Below, piece after piece: positions 1 to 9,006 of a stretch of 64,000 bases of DNA. The position numbers and the translations under genes were made by a program. The number at the start of each line of letters is the position of its first letter. Within the stretch, counting starts at the first letter, position 1. The notes under the pieces were generated by a model, which saw nothing but the letters and a program-made list of their open reading frames with translations, made no database searches and was not told the DNA's origin. Source of the stretch: Bacteroidaceae bacterium (GTDB taxonomy: Bacteria; Bacteroidota; Bacteroidia; Bacteroidales; Bacteroidaceae); NCBI GenBank assembly GCA_017650105.1, contig JAGCFO010000015.1:97653-161652 (forward strand). The letters are read 5' to 3'.

Positions 1-202
1 GAATGGTTCCTGCGGGGAACTTCACAACTCGTGCTATGCCGTCGGAGTAGAATACCACACGTGTGGTGACATCACCTATGGTTTGCTCAATGGCAGGAGC
101 AGGAGCGTTTTTTTTCTTTTTAGCCGTTGTGGAAGCAGATGCTGATGTGGTGAATAGCAGCGTGGATGCGAGAAGCAACGGGATAATGGATGAAATTTTC
201 AT
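1..202 (-). CDS. N-terminus of a secreted glycosidase, GH31-like (partial)
   Basis: Only the first 67 codons are inside the window; the gene continues past base 1. The ATG at 202 opens a reading frame with a signal peptide (MKISSIIPLLLASTLLFTT) followed by a lysine-rich linker and then the stretch VVFYSDGIARVVKFPAG. That stretch resembles the start of the N-terminal beta-sandwich of GH31 alpha-glucosidase/alpha-xylosidase enzymes of Bacteroidota, which is family knowledge applied to a very short match. It lies 31 bases downstream of the GH43 lipoprotein gene on the same strand, so it probably belongs to the same polysaccharide utilisation operon. Another secreted glycosidase family would fit too; the secreted-enzyme call is firmer than the GH31 call. 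Confidence 0.5.
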   Translation of the reverse strand, partial: MKISSIIPLLLASTLLFTTSASASTTAKKKKNAPAPAIEQTIGDVTTRVVFYSDGIARVVKFPAGTI

Positions 203-233
203 GGGTGTGTTGTCTTTTTGTGTATTGTTGCAT

Positions 234-1226
234 TTAAGGTTTTTGCAGGAAGCGGAAAGAGGAAGCGTCGATGACAGGTTGGGTTCCTTCGAAGTTGACG
301 TCAACTATGGAAGTCCGACGTGGAGCTACGACAGAATCGCTTTGGTGGGTGTGGAAGACGTAGTGCCACTGTCCCTTTCCATCTTGAAACAGGTCTCCAT
401 GTCCTGTGCCGTTGACGCCCAATAAGCTGCGGTGTATGACGGGGAAATCATGTTTCGTCCACGGACCAAAGGGGGAAGATGCAGTGGCATATCCGACAGC
501 ATAGTCAGGGCTGCGGAAGTCGTTGCATGAATAGAGGAGGACATAGGTGTCGTCGATGCGGATGACGGTAGGTCCTTCGGTGATGGGTACTCCAACGAAA
601 CCTGTGTCTTCCCATCCCGGCTCGGACGTGAGGCAGTGAACTGCTGTTTCTTCACGTATCGATTGCAAGTCGTCGTTCAGTTCGGCAACCCAGATATGAT
701 TGCCCCCACCCAGTCGGACATGATAGAGGTAAGCCTTGCCGTCGTTATCGAAGAATACAAACGGGTCTATCTGCTTCTGAAGGGCAGGTATGTGTCGGCG
801 TGTTTCTTGAGTGAAGGGCCCGCAAGGACTATCGGAAAAAGCCACGGAAAGTTCTTCATCGGAGGTGTAGAACATGGCGTAACGGCCTTGGAAGGCGATA
901 ATCTGAGGAGCCCAGAATCCCTGCTCTCCTACAGAAGTGTTGCGTGTGAGGGCATATCCCCCGTCAAGTGCGCCACAAGGTCCTTCCCAGTGGTAAAGGT
1001 CTGCAGAACGATATACCTGAAAACCGAAATTAGAGTGAGGGCTTGTGCCGTAAAGGTAGTACATTCCATCGGCATCGCAGTGGAAGATGGTTGGGTCGGC
1101 AAGAGTGAGAGGATTGGTGACAAGGGTGTCACTGCCATTGTCAGCAGACGTCTTGGGGCTGTGGTTGCAGCCTACTAAGAGGAAGAGAGCGGCAAATAAA
1201 AAGGAAAAGGATAGGGCGTGTTTCAT
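234..1226 (-). CDS. GH43 family glycosidase, lipoprotein
   Basis: 330 residues. A lipoprotein signal (FLFAALFLLVGC, lipidated Cys20) predicts an outer-membrane or surface-attached enzyme. The single five-bladed propeller shows the three GH43 landmark acids: base Asp44 in LADPTIF, pKa-modulating Asp154 in IDPFVF and acid Glu217 in TEGPTVI. GH43 enzymes remove or cleave alpha-L-arabinofuranosyl or beta-D-xylosyl residues with inversion. Residues 44-325 align by eye with the N-terminal domain of the GH43/LRR gene at 3513-5912 (shared FWAPQI, GTGHGDLF and PRRT blocks), suggesting duplication of one subfamily within the locus. The exact linkage cleaved cannot be read from the sequence. It sits between two other enzyme genes on the same strand, consistent with co-transcription. 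Confidence 0.9.
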   Translation of the reverse strand: MKHALSFSFLFAALFLLVGCNHSPKTSADNGSDTLVTNPLTLADPTIFHCDADGMYYLYGTSPHSNFGFQVYRSADLYHWEGPCGALDGGYALTRNTSVGEQGFWAPQIIAFQGRYAMFYTSDEELSVAFSDSPCGPFTQETRRHIPALQKQIDPFVFFDNDGKAYLYHVRLGGGNHIWVAELNDDLQSIREETAVHCLTSEPGWEDTGFVGVPITEGPTVIRIDDTYVLLYSCNDFRSPDYAVGYATASSPFGPWTKHDFPVIHRSLLGVNGTGHGDLFQDGKGQWHYVFHTHQSDSVVAPRRTSIVDVNFEGTQPVIDASSFRFLQKP

Positions 1227-1315
1227 TGGGGACTTTTATTTCGTGTTAATTGGTTTGAATTCTTTTTTTGAAAAGCTTTTTATTCTCTTGGGACTTCATA
1301 AGGTAAGGAGCGCTT

Positions 1316-3463
1316 TTAATAAATGGGGAAAAAGAAAGTATTTGCCACATTTACATCAGCAGCTCCATCGGACCAAAGCCCTACTTTAGCACTTCCAAGA
1401 CGAGGGTGAGTAACAGTAGCCAGCTCGTTATCGTTAACATACACGTGGATGTTATCTCCTTCGCGACAGATGCGAAGTTGAGTGGCAGCAGCAAAGTCTT
1501 GTATGGTGCGGATGCGATAGACGGAGCGATGGTTTTGCTTGGGGTTACGGTTGAGCATGCGCAAGCCACGTGTGCAGACGGGTTCACTGAACTGTATTGT
1601 CTGCCAACCTGGGCGTCCTGAAGCTATCTCGTTGTACTCCAAAGGAATCCAAGTGTCTCCCTTCAACCAAGAGAACTGCAAGAGCGAAGCAACGTCACCC
1701 GTCTCTTCAGTTGCATCGCTTTTGATATCTAAGTCGGCAGCGTAAGGATCGACAGTTGCTCCTGAACGAGGAAGGCTGATTGCGGAAACGTAGGTTTCTG
1801 TATCGAAACGATATTGCTGCTCATAAGTGTCGGTATACTTGACATCAGGAAAATGAGGGCATGAAACCTTAAGAGGGTATTCAGTGTGCTTCTGCTTGCC
1901 TTTGATAGTGAGGTCAACTTTCAATGCTTGTTTTTCAGCATTGATGGAAAAACGGGCATGCTCTTTAGGGCTGTCACCCTGCAGTACGATGCCGTATGAG
2001 CCTCTGTCGGGAGTGGCGTTGTCGAAAAGAACACTGAATTCACAGTTGCCTACGGAAGAGCCCTTAAACACTTCTGTAGCAGGAAGTGAGAGCCCTTTTT
2101 CATCAGCGGAAAGTGCTTGCCAGCCACTGAAGTGTGTAGCATACTCGTCCCACCCTTCGCAATATGAAATGTACTCTGGTGTGTAGTCAGAATCATTGCC
2201 AATCCAAGTCACGTTACTGCCCTCAGGGATGCTAAAGTGGCAATGGTCCATGATGAGGATGTCATCAATCCAGAGTGTGAGAAGCTGGTAGTTCTTTTCT
2301 ATACGCCAAACGTGAGAGGCGTGAGCATCCATATTGTCGGGGAGAGTAAGCTTCTCATTTCCCAGTTGTATTCCTGGGTGTTCTGCTTTGCTGTGGAAGG
2401 TGAGTTCAAGAAGAAAGGCATCATCGAGGGATATTTCATCAAGAGAGGTGCCTTGTTGCTTTGGTTGTGCAGGAACAGGATGATATCCGGGTGTATGAGG
2501 ACCTGTGATGCCATCGACTGCTAAACGATTGCGAGTGAAATGCACACGATCGATGAACTGACTGCGCCTTCCGTTGAGATTTGCCATATAGACAAGCCAC
2601 CACTCCCAGCCGTTTGGGCCCCGCACAATAGAGGGCTGCCCAGGCGTTTCCAGCTTGTCTTCGGGAATCACATCAGGCTCATCCCCAGGCCAACCCATAT
2701 TGGAACCTAAGACAGGGCCACTGTATTTGCCTCCAGGCCCGAACGCGAGAGGAGAGGGGGCTTCGCACACTCCTAAGCGATAATGCCCGTAACTGGGAGC
2801 AGTGTGGTTGGCATTGTACATCATATAGTAGCGCCCTCTATATTTGATGACGAAAGGTCCCTCTGCCACACGATTGTCAAGCGTTTCCCAAGTTCCGGGC
2901 TGGGAACTGAACTGCTGAACAGCATCGCCTGCAAAGGAAAAATCCTGATTCATCTCTCGTGCCCAGATGGTGTTGCCATCGGTAAACTTTACCATGTAGA
3001 GATAGAGTCGCCCATCATCATCGCGGAAAACCATAGGGTCGATGCGGTTCTCAAACCATTGGTCCTCGCGCACTTCTTTGTAGGGTCCTGTGACAGAAGG
3101 AGATGTGGCGTGAGTGATATGTACGATATGTCGGTCTTTTCCCCAGTAGTTGACGCTGAAGAGTAGGTGGAATAGTCCATTGCTGAAGGTGATGTCATCG
3201 GCATGCACTTGGTTGTTTTTAGCGCCTGTACCGTGTGTCCATTCGTTGTCAAGGTCGAAGACATGCACCCGCTCGTCCCAATGCACTAAGTCAGAGCTGA
3301 CAAAGAAATCTCCGTATGTTGCTACTCCTCCAAGATAGTATTTTCCTGCGTAGCGGATGACTCCTGCATCGGCAATGCCTGGGATAACAGGATTGACGCG
3401 GTTTTGCGCTTGGAAGCAAAGTGCCGTGCAAAGCAGCAGAAGGAGAAAAGTGATGCGTTTCAT
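1316..3463 (-). CDS. GH43 family glycosidase with C-terminal beta-sandwich region
   Basis: 715 residues with a cleavable signal peptide (ends near CFQAQ). The N-terminal GH43 propeller carries Asp32 (IADAGVI), Asp142 (RIDPMVF) and Glu201 (AEGPFVI). About residues 330-500 and 500-715 form two further beta-rich segments with concanavalin-like features (for example VGLWSDGAADVNVANTFF near the end), as in GH43 subfamilies that carry a C-terminal lectin-like domain. Its N-terminal domain is clearly diverged from that of the other two GH43 genes here, so it likely attacks a different linkage. Neighbours upstream and downstream are GH43 enzymes on the same strand. Product likely secreted to periplasm or outer membrane. 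The accessory-domain assignment is less certain than the catalytic call. Confidence 0.88.
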   Translation of the reverse strand: MKRITFLLLLLCTALCFQAQNRVNPVIPGIADAGVIRYAGKYYLGGVATYGDFFVSSDLVHWDERVHVFDLDNEWTHGTGAKNNQVHADDITFSNGLFHLLFSVNYWGKDRHIVHITHATSPSVTGPYKEVREDQWFENRIDPMVFRDDDGRLYLYMVKFTDGNTIWAREMNQDFSFAGDAVQQFSSQPGTWETLDNRVAEGPFVIKYRGRYYMMYNANHTAPSYGHYRLGVCEAPSPLAFGPGGKYSGPVLGSNMGWPGDEPDVIPEDKLETPGQPSIVRGPNGWEWWLVYMANLNGRRSQFIDRVHFTRNRLAVDGITGPHTPGYHPVPAQPKQQGTSLDEISLDDAFLLELTFHSKAEHPGIQLGNEKLTLPDNMDAHASHVWRIEKNYQLLTLWIDDILIMDHCHFSIPEGSNVTWIGNDSDYTPEYISYCEGWDEYATHFSGWQALSADEKGLSLPATEVFKGSSVGNCEFSVLFDNATPDRGSYGIVLQGDSPKEHARFSINAEKQALKVDLTIKGKQKHTEYPLKVSCPHFPDVKYTDTYEQQYRFDTETYVSAISLPRSGATVDPYAADLDIKSDATEETGDVASLLQFSWLKGDTWIPLEYNEIASGRPGWQTIQFSEPVCTRGLRMLNRNPKQNHRSVYRIRTIQDFAAATQLRICREGDNIHVYVNDNELATVTHPRLGSAKVGLWSDGAADVNVANTFFFPIY

Positions 3464-3512
3464 GTATTAGATAAGATGATGGAAACAGTGAAATATATTC
3501 GTTTAGAAGGGA

Positions 3513-5912
3513 TTAGCGAGTGTTGATGTCAGAATAGGGTAAGACTATCTTCTTATGGTTTTGAATGTAGATGTTGCCGGGTATGGGGCATAGCACGCGC
3601 CTTCCCAAAAGATCATAGATGGGTGAGGAAGCAGGGAAAGGTGAAGAAGCATCGTCGGGAAGGGCAGGATTTATCGAAGAGGGTGTGTACTCCTCAATAT
3701 TGGAGAATGATTTCCACGTAGGGGCTTCGAGGTAGGCATCGCGAGTCCCTACAGGAACACGAAGTGTGCCTGCTTTCGTCTCCCGCGCAAAGGTGGTAGA
3801 GCCTATCGAAGGAGGCTCAGTCGCTTCCACGCTGACGGTTGTCAGGTTTGAGCACCCGAGAAAAGCACCCGCTCCAATGCTTGAAACCTCAGCAGGGATG
3901 GTAACTTCTGTCAGCCCTGTGCAGTTGTAGAAGGAATAAGCCCCAATGAATGTGAGTCCCTTTGGAAAGACTACACTCTTGAGGCAGGAAGCACCGGAGA
4001 AGGCATACTTGCAAAGTGAAGAGAGTCCTTCTGGTAACTCAAGCTCGGTGACAGGCACTCCGCCTATCGAAAAGTTGTGAGCGAGATAGAGTGGGGTAGA
4101 TGTGTAGTTAATAAAGGAGGCATTGCACCATGCAGAGATATCCTTGATGTCAACAGATGTCAATGCCGTGCAACCATCAAAACATGAGGTGCCGAAACGG
4201 GATAGCGAAGCGGGGATACTTATCGACTGAAGCCCGCTGGCTCCTTTGAAGGCATTGTTTTCGAGAGAAACGACGGATTCGGGTAACACCACGTCGTTTA
4301 CTAGCCCGCAATTACGGAAGGCGCTTTCGCCTATGGCAATTACATTCCACGTCGTTGTACCATTGTCGACTGTCTGTGGCACTTCCAAAAGCGCTTGGGG
4401 GTAAGAGTTGTAGTCGCTGTTTCGAGATACGACTTTACATGTGGCTACGGCTGAATCGACAATCGAAAAGTAAAAACCGTTGGCAGAAAAATCAAACTCG
4501 TTTGCCTCATCCGGATTGCCGCTGATGCGCGTAAAAGACTTCCATCCCGAAGCGTTGGAATAGTTCCTCCATGCTCCCTCGGGCACCCACAGCTTGCCTT
4601 CGGAGCTGGTGGAAGCGTCAAACACCAATGCTGCCACAGAAGGCGCTTGCCCTCGTTGTGCAACGATATTTCTGAGTGATGAGCATCCCTCGAAAGCTGC
4701 ATAGCGGAGTGCTGTGACTGTGGAAGGGAGCGTAACTGCTGTCAGCTCCGTGCAGCGATAGAAGGCATCGTGCCCTATCTCGCTGACAGCGCGCAGCTCA
4801 TTGTCAAACCATACGCTGTCGGGGATGACAACGTGCCCCTTGTAGTCGCCAAAGTGTGTTCCTTCGGGGTAGGTGACAGCGCACCTTCCTGTCTTGAGAA
4901 GTTTGTAGGTGAGTCCTTCCGACTGGAAGAAGACGGGTGCTTCGGGCACTTTAGCGCTGGGAGTAGCTGCGTCGTCAAGGACATAATACCTTTCGTAGTC
5001 AATATGGAACTCGTCTTCGGGATTTCCCGTGAGGGTGAGTGGCACGATAGCTGTGCGGCGCGAGTGAACGGCATTGTTGGAGGAATGTAAGTGGAACACA
5101 TACCACCATCCTCCCTCTTCATCCCTGAAAAGATCGCCGTGCCCCGTGCCGTTCTGTCCCAGATGATGCCGGCTCAGGATAGGCTCGGGGTGTTTGGTCC
5201 AAGGGCCGAGAGGACTCTTTGAGTAGGCATACCCCACAGCGTAGTTGATGTTTTGATAATCGTTGGCAGAGTAGAGCAGATAATAGTATTCGCCGTCTTT
5301 TATGACGGTAGGTCCTTCAGAGATGGGTGTTCCTCCTGTGGTATTCTCCCATGTTCCTCCTGCAGCACCGAGGCAGAAGGTAAGTGTGGATGACTTGATG
5401 GACTGCATGTCGTCGGTTAGCTCTGCTACCCACAGCTGATTGCCTCCCGTGAATCGTACGTAGTAGAGATAGGCTTTTCCGTCATCGTCGATAAATACGA
5501 ACGGGTCTATCTGCCCGGTGCTGGAAGGCAGTTTCTGCTGCACATCCTGCTTGAAAGGCCCTGCGGGGTTGTCGGCATAGGCGATAGCTATCTGTTCCTC
5601 AGCGGCATAGGCCATATAATAGGTGTCTCCTCTCTTGAAAATCTGCGGAGCCCAGAAGTTTTTCGAACCGAACACATCGTTTTTTGACAGCGCAAGCCCG
5701 TTGGCGCCCTTGCCTGCTCTTGCAGTCCAATGCACAAGGTCTGTGGAGGAGTACATGCTGAATCCCTCGTTCACGGCGCTTGTCCCGCTGAGGTAGAAGA
5801 CGCCGTTGTCGTAGAAGATGGTAGGGTCTGCAAGTGTGATGACAGAAGCGCTGGCTGGGCATATTGTGAGCGCCAGCAGGAGTGCCACGAGGATTTGCCT
5901 GCAGGTTGACAT
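3513..5912 (-). CDS. GH43 glycosidase fused to BspA-like leucine-rich repeats, with C-terminal sorting-like tail
   Basis: The ATG at 5912 (MSTCRQ, followed by a signal peptide ending at PASAS) is preferred over an in-frame ATG ten codons upstream, whose leader would be hydrophilic. About 799 residues. Residues ~25-320 are a GH43 propeller with base Asp29 in LADPTIF, then IDPFVFI and SEGPTVI. From ~330 to ~740 run repeated units such as AFYRCTELTAVTLPSTV and AFRNCGLVNDVVLPESV, typical of BspA/LRR_5 repeats. The end (IYDLLGRRV then GNIYIQNHKKIVL) resembles the C-terminal tails of secreted Prevotella proteins. The fusion of an arabinosidase-like domain to adhesive LRRs suggests a surface-anchored enzyme; this is inference. 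Confidence 0.87.
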   Translation of the reverse strand: MSTCRQILVALLLALTICPASASVITLADPTIFYDNGVFYLSGTSAVNEGFSMYSSTDLVHWTARAGKGANGLALSKNDVFGSKNFWAPQIFKRGDTYYMAYAAEEQIAIAYADNPAGPFKQDVQQKLPSSTGQIDPFVFIDDDGKAYLYYVRFTGGNQLWVAELTDDMQSIKSSTLTFCLGAAGGTWENTTGGTPISEGPTVIKDGEYYYLLYSANDYQNINYAVGYAYSKSPLGPWTKHPEPILSRHHLGQNGTGHGDLFRDEEGGWWYVFHLHSSNNAVHSRRTAIVPLTLTGNPEDEFHIDYERYYVLDDAATPSAKVPEAPVFFQSEGLTYKLLKTGRCAVTYPEGTHFGDYKGHVVIPDSVWFDNELRAVSEIGHDAFYRCTELTAVTLPSTVTALRYAAFEGCSSLRNIVAQRGQAPSVAALVFDASTSSEGKLWVPEGAWRNYSNASGWKSFTRISGNPDEANEFDFSANGFYFSIVDSAVATCKVVSRNSDYNSYPQALLEVPQTVDNGTTTWNVIAIGESAFRNCGLVNDVVLPESVVSLENNAFKGASGLQSISIPASLSRFGTSCFDGCTALTSVDIKDISAWCNASFINYTSTPLYLAHNFSIGGVPVTELELPEGLSSLCKYAFSGASCLKSVVFPKGLTFIGAYSFYNCTGLTEVTIPAEVSSIGAGAFLGCSNLTTVSVEATEPPSIGSTTFARETKAGTLRVPVGTRDAYLEAPTWKSFSNIEEYTPSSINPALPDDASSPFPASSPIYDLLGRRVLCPIPGNIYIQNHKKIVLPYSDINTR

Positions 5913-6140
5913 CTTACTTGTGTTTCTTGTCGTTGGATTCATTCGCTTATGCCTTTGGAGTGTGTCGGATGCTTTCGGGGAGGGTTTCTTTTTCGTTGCT
6001 GAAATATGTATTGAGCAAAAATTATTTTGGAGAACAAATCTCGCGAGATGAAGAAGGGAAAAATTTTTTTCGAGAAGGAATAATTTGTTTTGGAGAATAC
6101 ATATTTCGGGGTTCTTTCCAATGCTCTCAGAGGATGTTTC

Positions 6141-7985
6141 TCATCGTTTCAGCAGCTTTCGGCTCTGCTTGGTTCCATCGCTGAAATGAGTAGTGACGAT
6201 AACGGGCCCTTGCCAGTCAGGAGATACCTCACGCCCGTCGAAACTGTAGTAGGCGACGCGTATGATGTCGGCAGACGAGGAGTCCCTCCGGGCAGGCTCC
6301 ACGCTTGCGGGCAACTCTCCCAGCCAGAGTGTCATCCAAGTCCAGGGAGCATTGGTGGAGGCATCCGGAATGCTTTCGCTCACGATGGAATTGTTTCGTC
6401 GGTCCTGCATCTCGATGCCGATAGCCATCCTGTGTGCAACGGGAGGCTCCGTTTGCCCCAAGTCGGCCCAGGGAATGGCTGCCTCCATCACATAGAAGGT
6501 GCTCGACTGCTTGATTGCCAAGCGGATGCTGCACTCGTCGTTGCGCTTCCACGAGCCGTTGTTCCCTTCCCAGCGTTGGATTTTCCCGTCAAGACGGAAG
6601 AAGTGGCTGTAGACGCCTTGCTGGGGCTTGGTGTCGGAGACGTTGTCGGCATCGACGAGGAGCCTGACAGCATCTCCCTGTGCCCCGTTGGTGGCATCCT
6701 GAGTCCTGTCGCTCACGCGGCAGACGAAATAGAGCGAATCGGCATCGTAGGCAAAGTCTGCAAAGGTAACGACGCCCGACTTGGTTCCCAAGCGTACCTG
6801 AGTGCAAGTAGGCTGATAGTAACCTTCTCCCCGAGTGATGGTTCCATCTACGGCAGGATGCCCGAAGGGCGCGTGAAGGGTGCGCACGGGGTATCCTTTT
6901 ATCATCTCGATATTACCGTTCACGCCTCCGACGGCAACAACAACTCCTGTGTCGACAACGGCAAGCGAGTTCCACATCACTTTGTCGGAGCCGCTTGTGA
7001 TGAAGGGAGTCGACATCGCCTTGAAGTGTCGTGCTTCCTCATCGCCTACGTAGCAATACATTATCAGATTTCCTCCCGAGAAGGTTGACGATTGGTGCGA
7101 CATAATGGTTTCGCCCCAGGGCAGCACTCGCAGATAAGGGGCTCCTCCCTTAGCCATCGTGCAGAAACTGTAGTCGACCATCTTCTCGCGGTTTGCGCTA
7201 CTTTCGTTCACCCAGTAGTTGTTCCAGTTAGTGGAAAGGGGGCAGCGCACGGTTGTGGGGAGGAAGTCGTTTACTCCGCTCCAGCCATTGTCTTCGAGGG
7301 CTACGACAATAGTAGAGCTGTCGTTGAGCAACACGGGCACAGGCATACCGTCGCGGTAATTAGGGCGGAAACTTATCTTCTGCGCTGCAGACCATGTTTG
7401 TCCTCCGTCGAAGCTGCGGCAGAGGGAAATCTGCTGTTCTCCGCTATAGGTGTAGGGCCCTTCGTCGGCAAAGTAGAGTTGCAGTTCGCCCGAAGGAAGC
7501 TCAAGCAAAGAGGGCTCCCAGCATCCGTTGTCAAACGTGTGCTGCGCATCGTTGACGAAGATTTCTTCGCTCCAGGTATTTCCGTTATCGGTACTTCGCT
7601 TGCAGCGGATTCCGAACTTACGGTCCTCGGTATAAGGGGCATTGGGGCGAGGGTTGTAAGCAACGATGATGGTTCCGTCGCGCAACTGGATTAGGTCAGG
7701 AACACAGTTGGGGGTGTTGTTCGTGTTGGAAACAAGCCTTTTTGCCTCACCCCATGAGTTGCCCTTGTTGGTACTGAAAGCATATTTGATGCCCCCACTT
7801 TCGCATACTGCCATATATCGTCCGTCTTGCAATTCAATGAGCCTTGCGTAGCCTCCACCTGAGAAGACAGTCTTGCGTGTGGTTGTATCCCAAAAGATGC
7901 GCGAACCGGAATAGGGTGCCACATTCTCTGCAACAAGGGAGAATGTGGCAAGAAGGGCGATTATGAGCGTGATGAATCTTCTCAT
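6141..7985 (-). CDS. Sialidase-fold exo-glycosidase (GH93-like) with CBM9-like C-terminal domain
   Basis: 614 residues with signal peptide (MRRFITLIIALLATFSLVA). Residues ~30-370 form a six-bladed propeller with Asp-box-like motifs (STNKGNSW, STDNGNTWSE, SFDGGQTWS). The fold is shared by sialidases (GH33) and exo-arabinanases (GH93). Because it lies in an operon of GH43 enzymes and lacks a recognisable sialidase arginine triad, an exo-arabinan role is the better guess. Residues ~385-545 look like a CBM9/DOMON-like binding domain (DAVRLLVDAD, MEAAIPWADLG). The start codon overlaps the stop of the preceding surface lipoprotein gene by 4 bases, so the two are translationally coupled. GH33 remains an alternative. 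Confidence 0.7.
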   Translation of the reverse strand: MRRFITLIIALLATFSLVAENVAPYSGSRIFWDTTTRKTVFSGGGYARLIELQDGRYMAVCESGGIKYAFSTNKGNSWGEAKRLVSNTNNTPNCVPDLIQLRDGTIIVAYNPRPNAPYTEDRKFGIRCKRSTDNGNTWSEEIFVNDAQHTFDNGCWEPSLLELPSGELQLYFADEGPYTYSGEQQISLCRSFDGGQTWSAAQKISFRPNYRDGMPVPVLLNDSSTIVVALEDNGWSGVNDFLPTTVRCPLSTNWNNYWVNESSANREKMVDYSFCTMAKGGAPYLRVLPWGETIMSHQSSTFSGGNLIMYCYVGDEEARHFKAMSTPFITSGSDKVMWNSLAVVDTGVVVAVGGVNGNIEMIKGYPVRTLHAPFGHPAVDGTITRGEGYYQPTCTQVRLGTKSGVVTFADFAYDADSLYFVCRVSDRTQDATNGAQGDAVRLLVDADNVSDTKPQQGVYSHFFRLDGKIQRWEGNNGSWKRNDECSIRLAIKQSSTFYVMEAAIPWADLGQTEPPVAHRMAIGIEMQDRRNNSIVSESIPDASTNAPWTWMTLWLGELPASVEPARRDSSSADIIRVAYYSFDGREVSPDWQGPVIVTTHFSDGTKQSRKLLKR

Positions 7986-8956
7986 TCTTGTACTTTGAAA
8001 ATGAGTCGCGACGTAGCTGTGATAAGGCTGTTGCCGCTGAGGGTACGCACTAACGAGTATGTCCCTTCTGCGTCAAGGTCCACTTTGTCGCCTGTCTTGA
8101 GTGCCTTACCGTTTGCCATCAGCACCACATCATCAGGCAAGGAGAAGGTGAGGGGAGCTGCATTCCGTGCAACGCCTTCGGGAAGATTGAAGGTATACGT
8201 CAGCAAGTCTTGATAATAGGCGTTGCGAGTGAGAGTGCCTGTCGCTTCTCCGATATTGATAGTGGTAAACTCGGGATACACAAGAGTGTGAAGCGTGTAG
8301 TTACGAACGCTGCCGGAGTAGGCTTCTACGCGGATTGCGTGCTTCACAGTTAGGTCGTAATAGTTTTTCGTTGCATACAACTCTTCGTCGATAAAGATTT
8401 TCGAAGAGTCGGAGGCGATGTCGAAAGAGAGACGCTGGCGCGTGGCATTCAGATTTATTTCCCTGTTGTTATAGACTTGTTTTGTGGGAAGACGAAGCAC
8501 CCAGTTGACATCATCCACAAGCTCGGCATAGTAGACATTGGGCGTGATGGAAGAGTAGAGTTGGCGTATTTCAGTGACGTCGTCGCTTACCGTCACGTCA
8601 AACTCATGTATGTCAGTCTGGAGATTGCCTCCGAGAAAAGCATCGTATGTCGTAGCTATGCAAACAACATGGAATGTTCCGGGAACGGAATAAGAATAGG
8701 AGAAGAGTCCCTTGTTGACAACAAATCCTGTGTTGCTCTGATTGCGTAGGGCATAGTCGTGCCCTTCGTCGCCCGTATAGATGACTACTTGGTCTGCCAC
8801 ACCCACAAAGTGGATAATCATGGATTGATTTATCTCAAGTGAGGTCTGGTTGACGTTGATGTCGGCTTTTGGGGTTCGTGCGGCAAACTCATCATCGTTG
8901 CAGGATGTGAAGAATACTGTCACAACTGCTGTCAGTATAGTGATTAACTTTTTCAT
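7982..8956 (-). CDS. Surface glycan-binding lipoprotein candidate (SusE-position)
   Basis: 324 residues. Lipobox FFTSC (Cys19) followed by acidic NDDEF, a composition seen in surface-exported lipoproteins of Bacteroidota. The first ~110 residues look like a PKD/Ig-like domain (LEINQSMIIHFVGVADQVVIYTGDEGHDY, GTFHVVCIATTYD), followed by beta-rich repeats. It occupies the third position after SusC and SusD, where these loci usually encode a surface glycan-binding protein that captures polysaccharide for the transporter. No family name can be given with certainty. It is followed by the propeller enzyme with a 4-base stop/start overlap and preceded by susD at a 50-base gap. Confidence 0.65.
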   Translation of the reverse strand: MKKLITILTAVVTVFFTSCNDDEFAARTPKADINVNQTSLEINQSMIIHFVGVADQVVIYTGDEGHDYALRNQSNTGFVVNKGLFSYSYSVPGTFHVVCIATTYDAFLGGNLQTDIHEFDVTVSDDVTEIRQLYSSITPNVYYAELVDDVNWVLRLPTKQVYNNREINLNATRQRLSFDIASDSSKIFIDEELYATKNYYDLTVKHAIRVEAYSGSVRNYTLHTLVYPEFTTINIGEATGTLTRNAYYQDLLTYTFNLPEGVARNAAPLTFSLPDDVVLMANGKALKTGDKVDLDAEGTYSLVRTLSGNSLITATSRLIFKVQE

Positions 8957-9006
8957 TGCTTTGTAATCCTTAGATTAATAATTGAAAAACACCTTTTTCC
9001 CCGATA

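Noticed and set aside
6090..7088. 332-residue plus-strand open frame
   Set aside because: Antisense to the propeller enzyme and rich in Gly/Val shadow composition.
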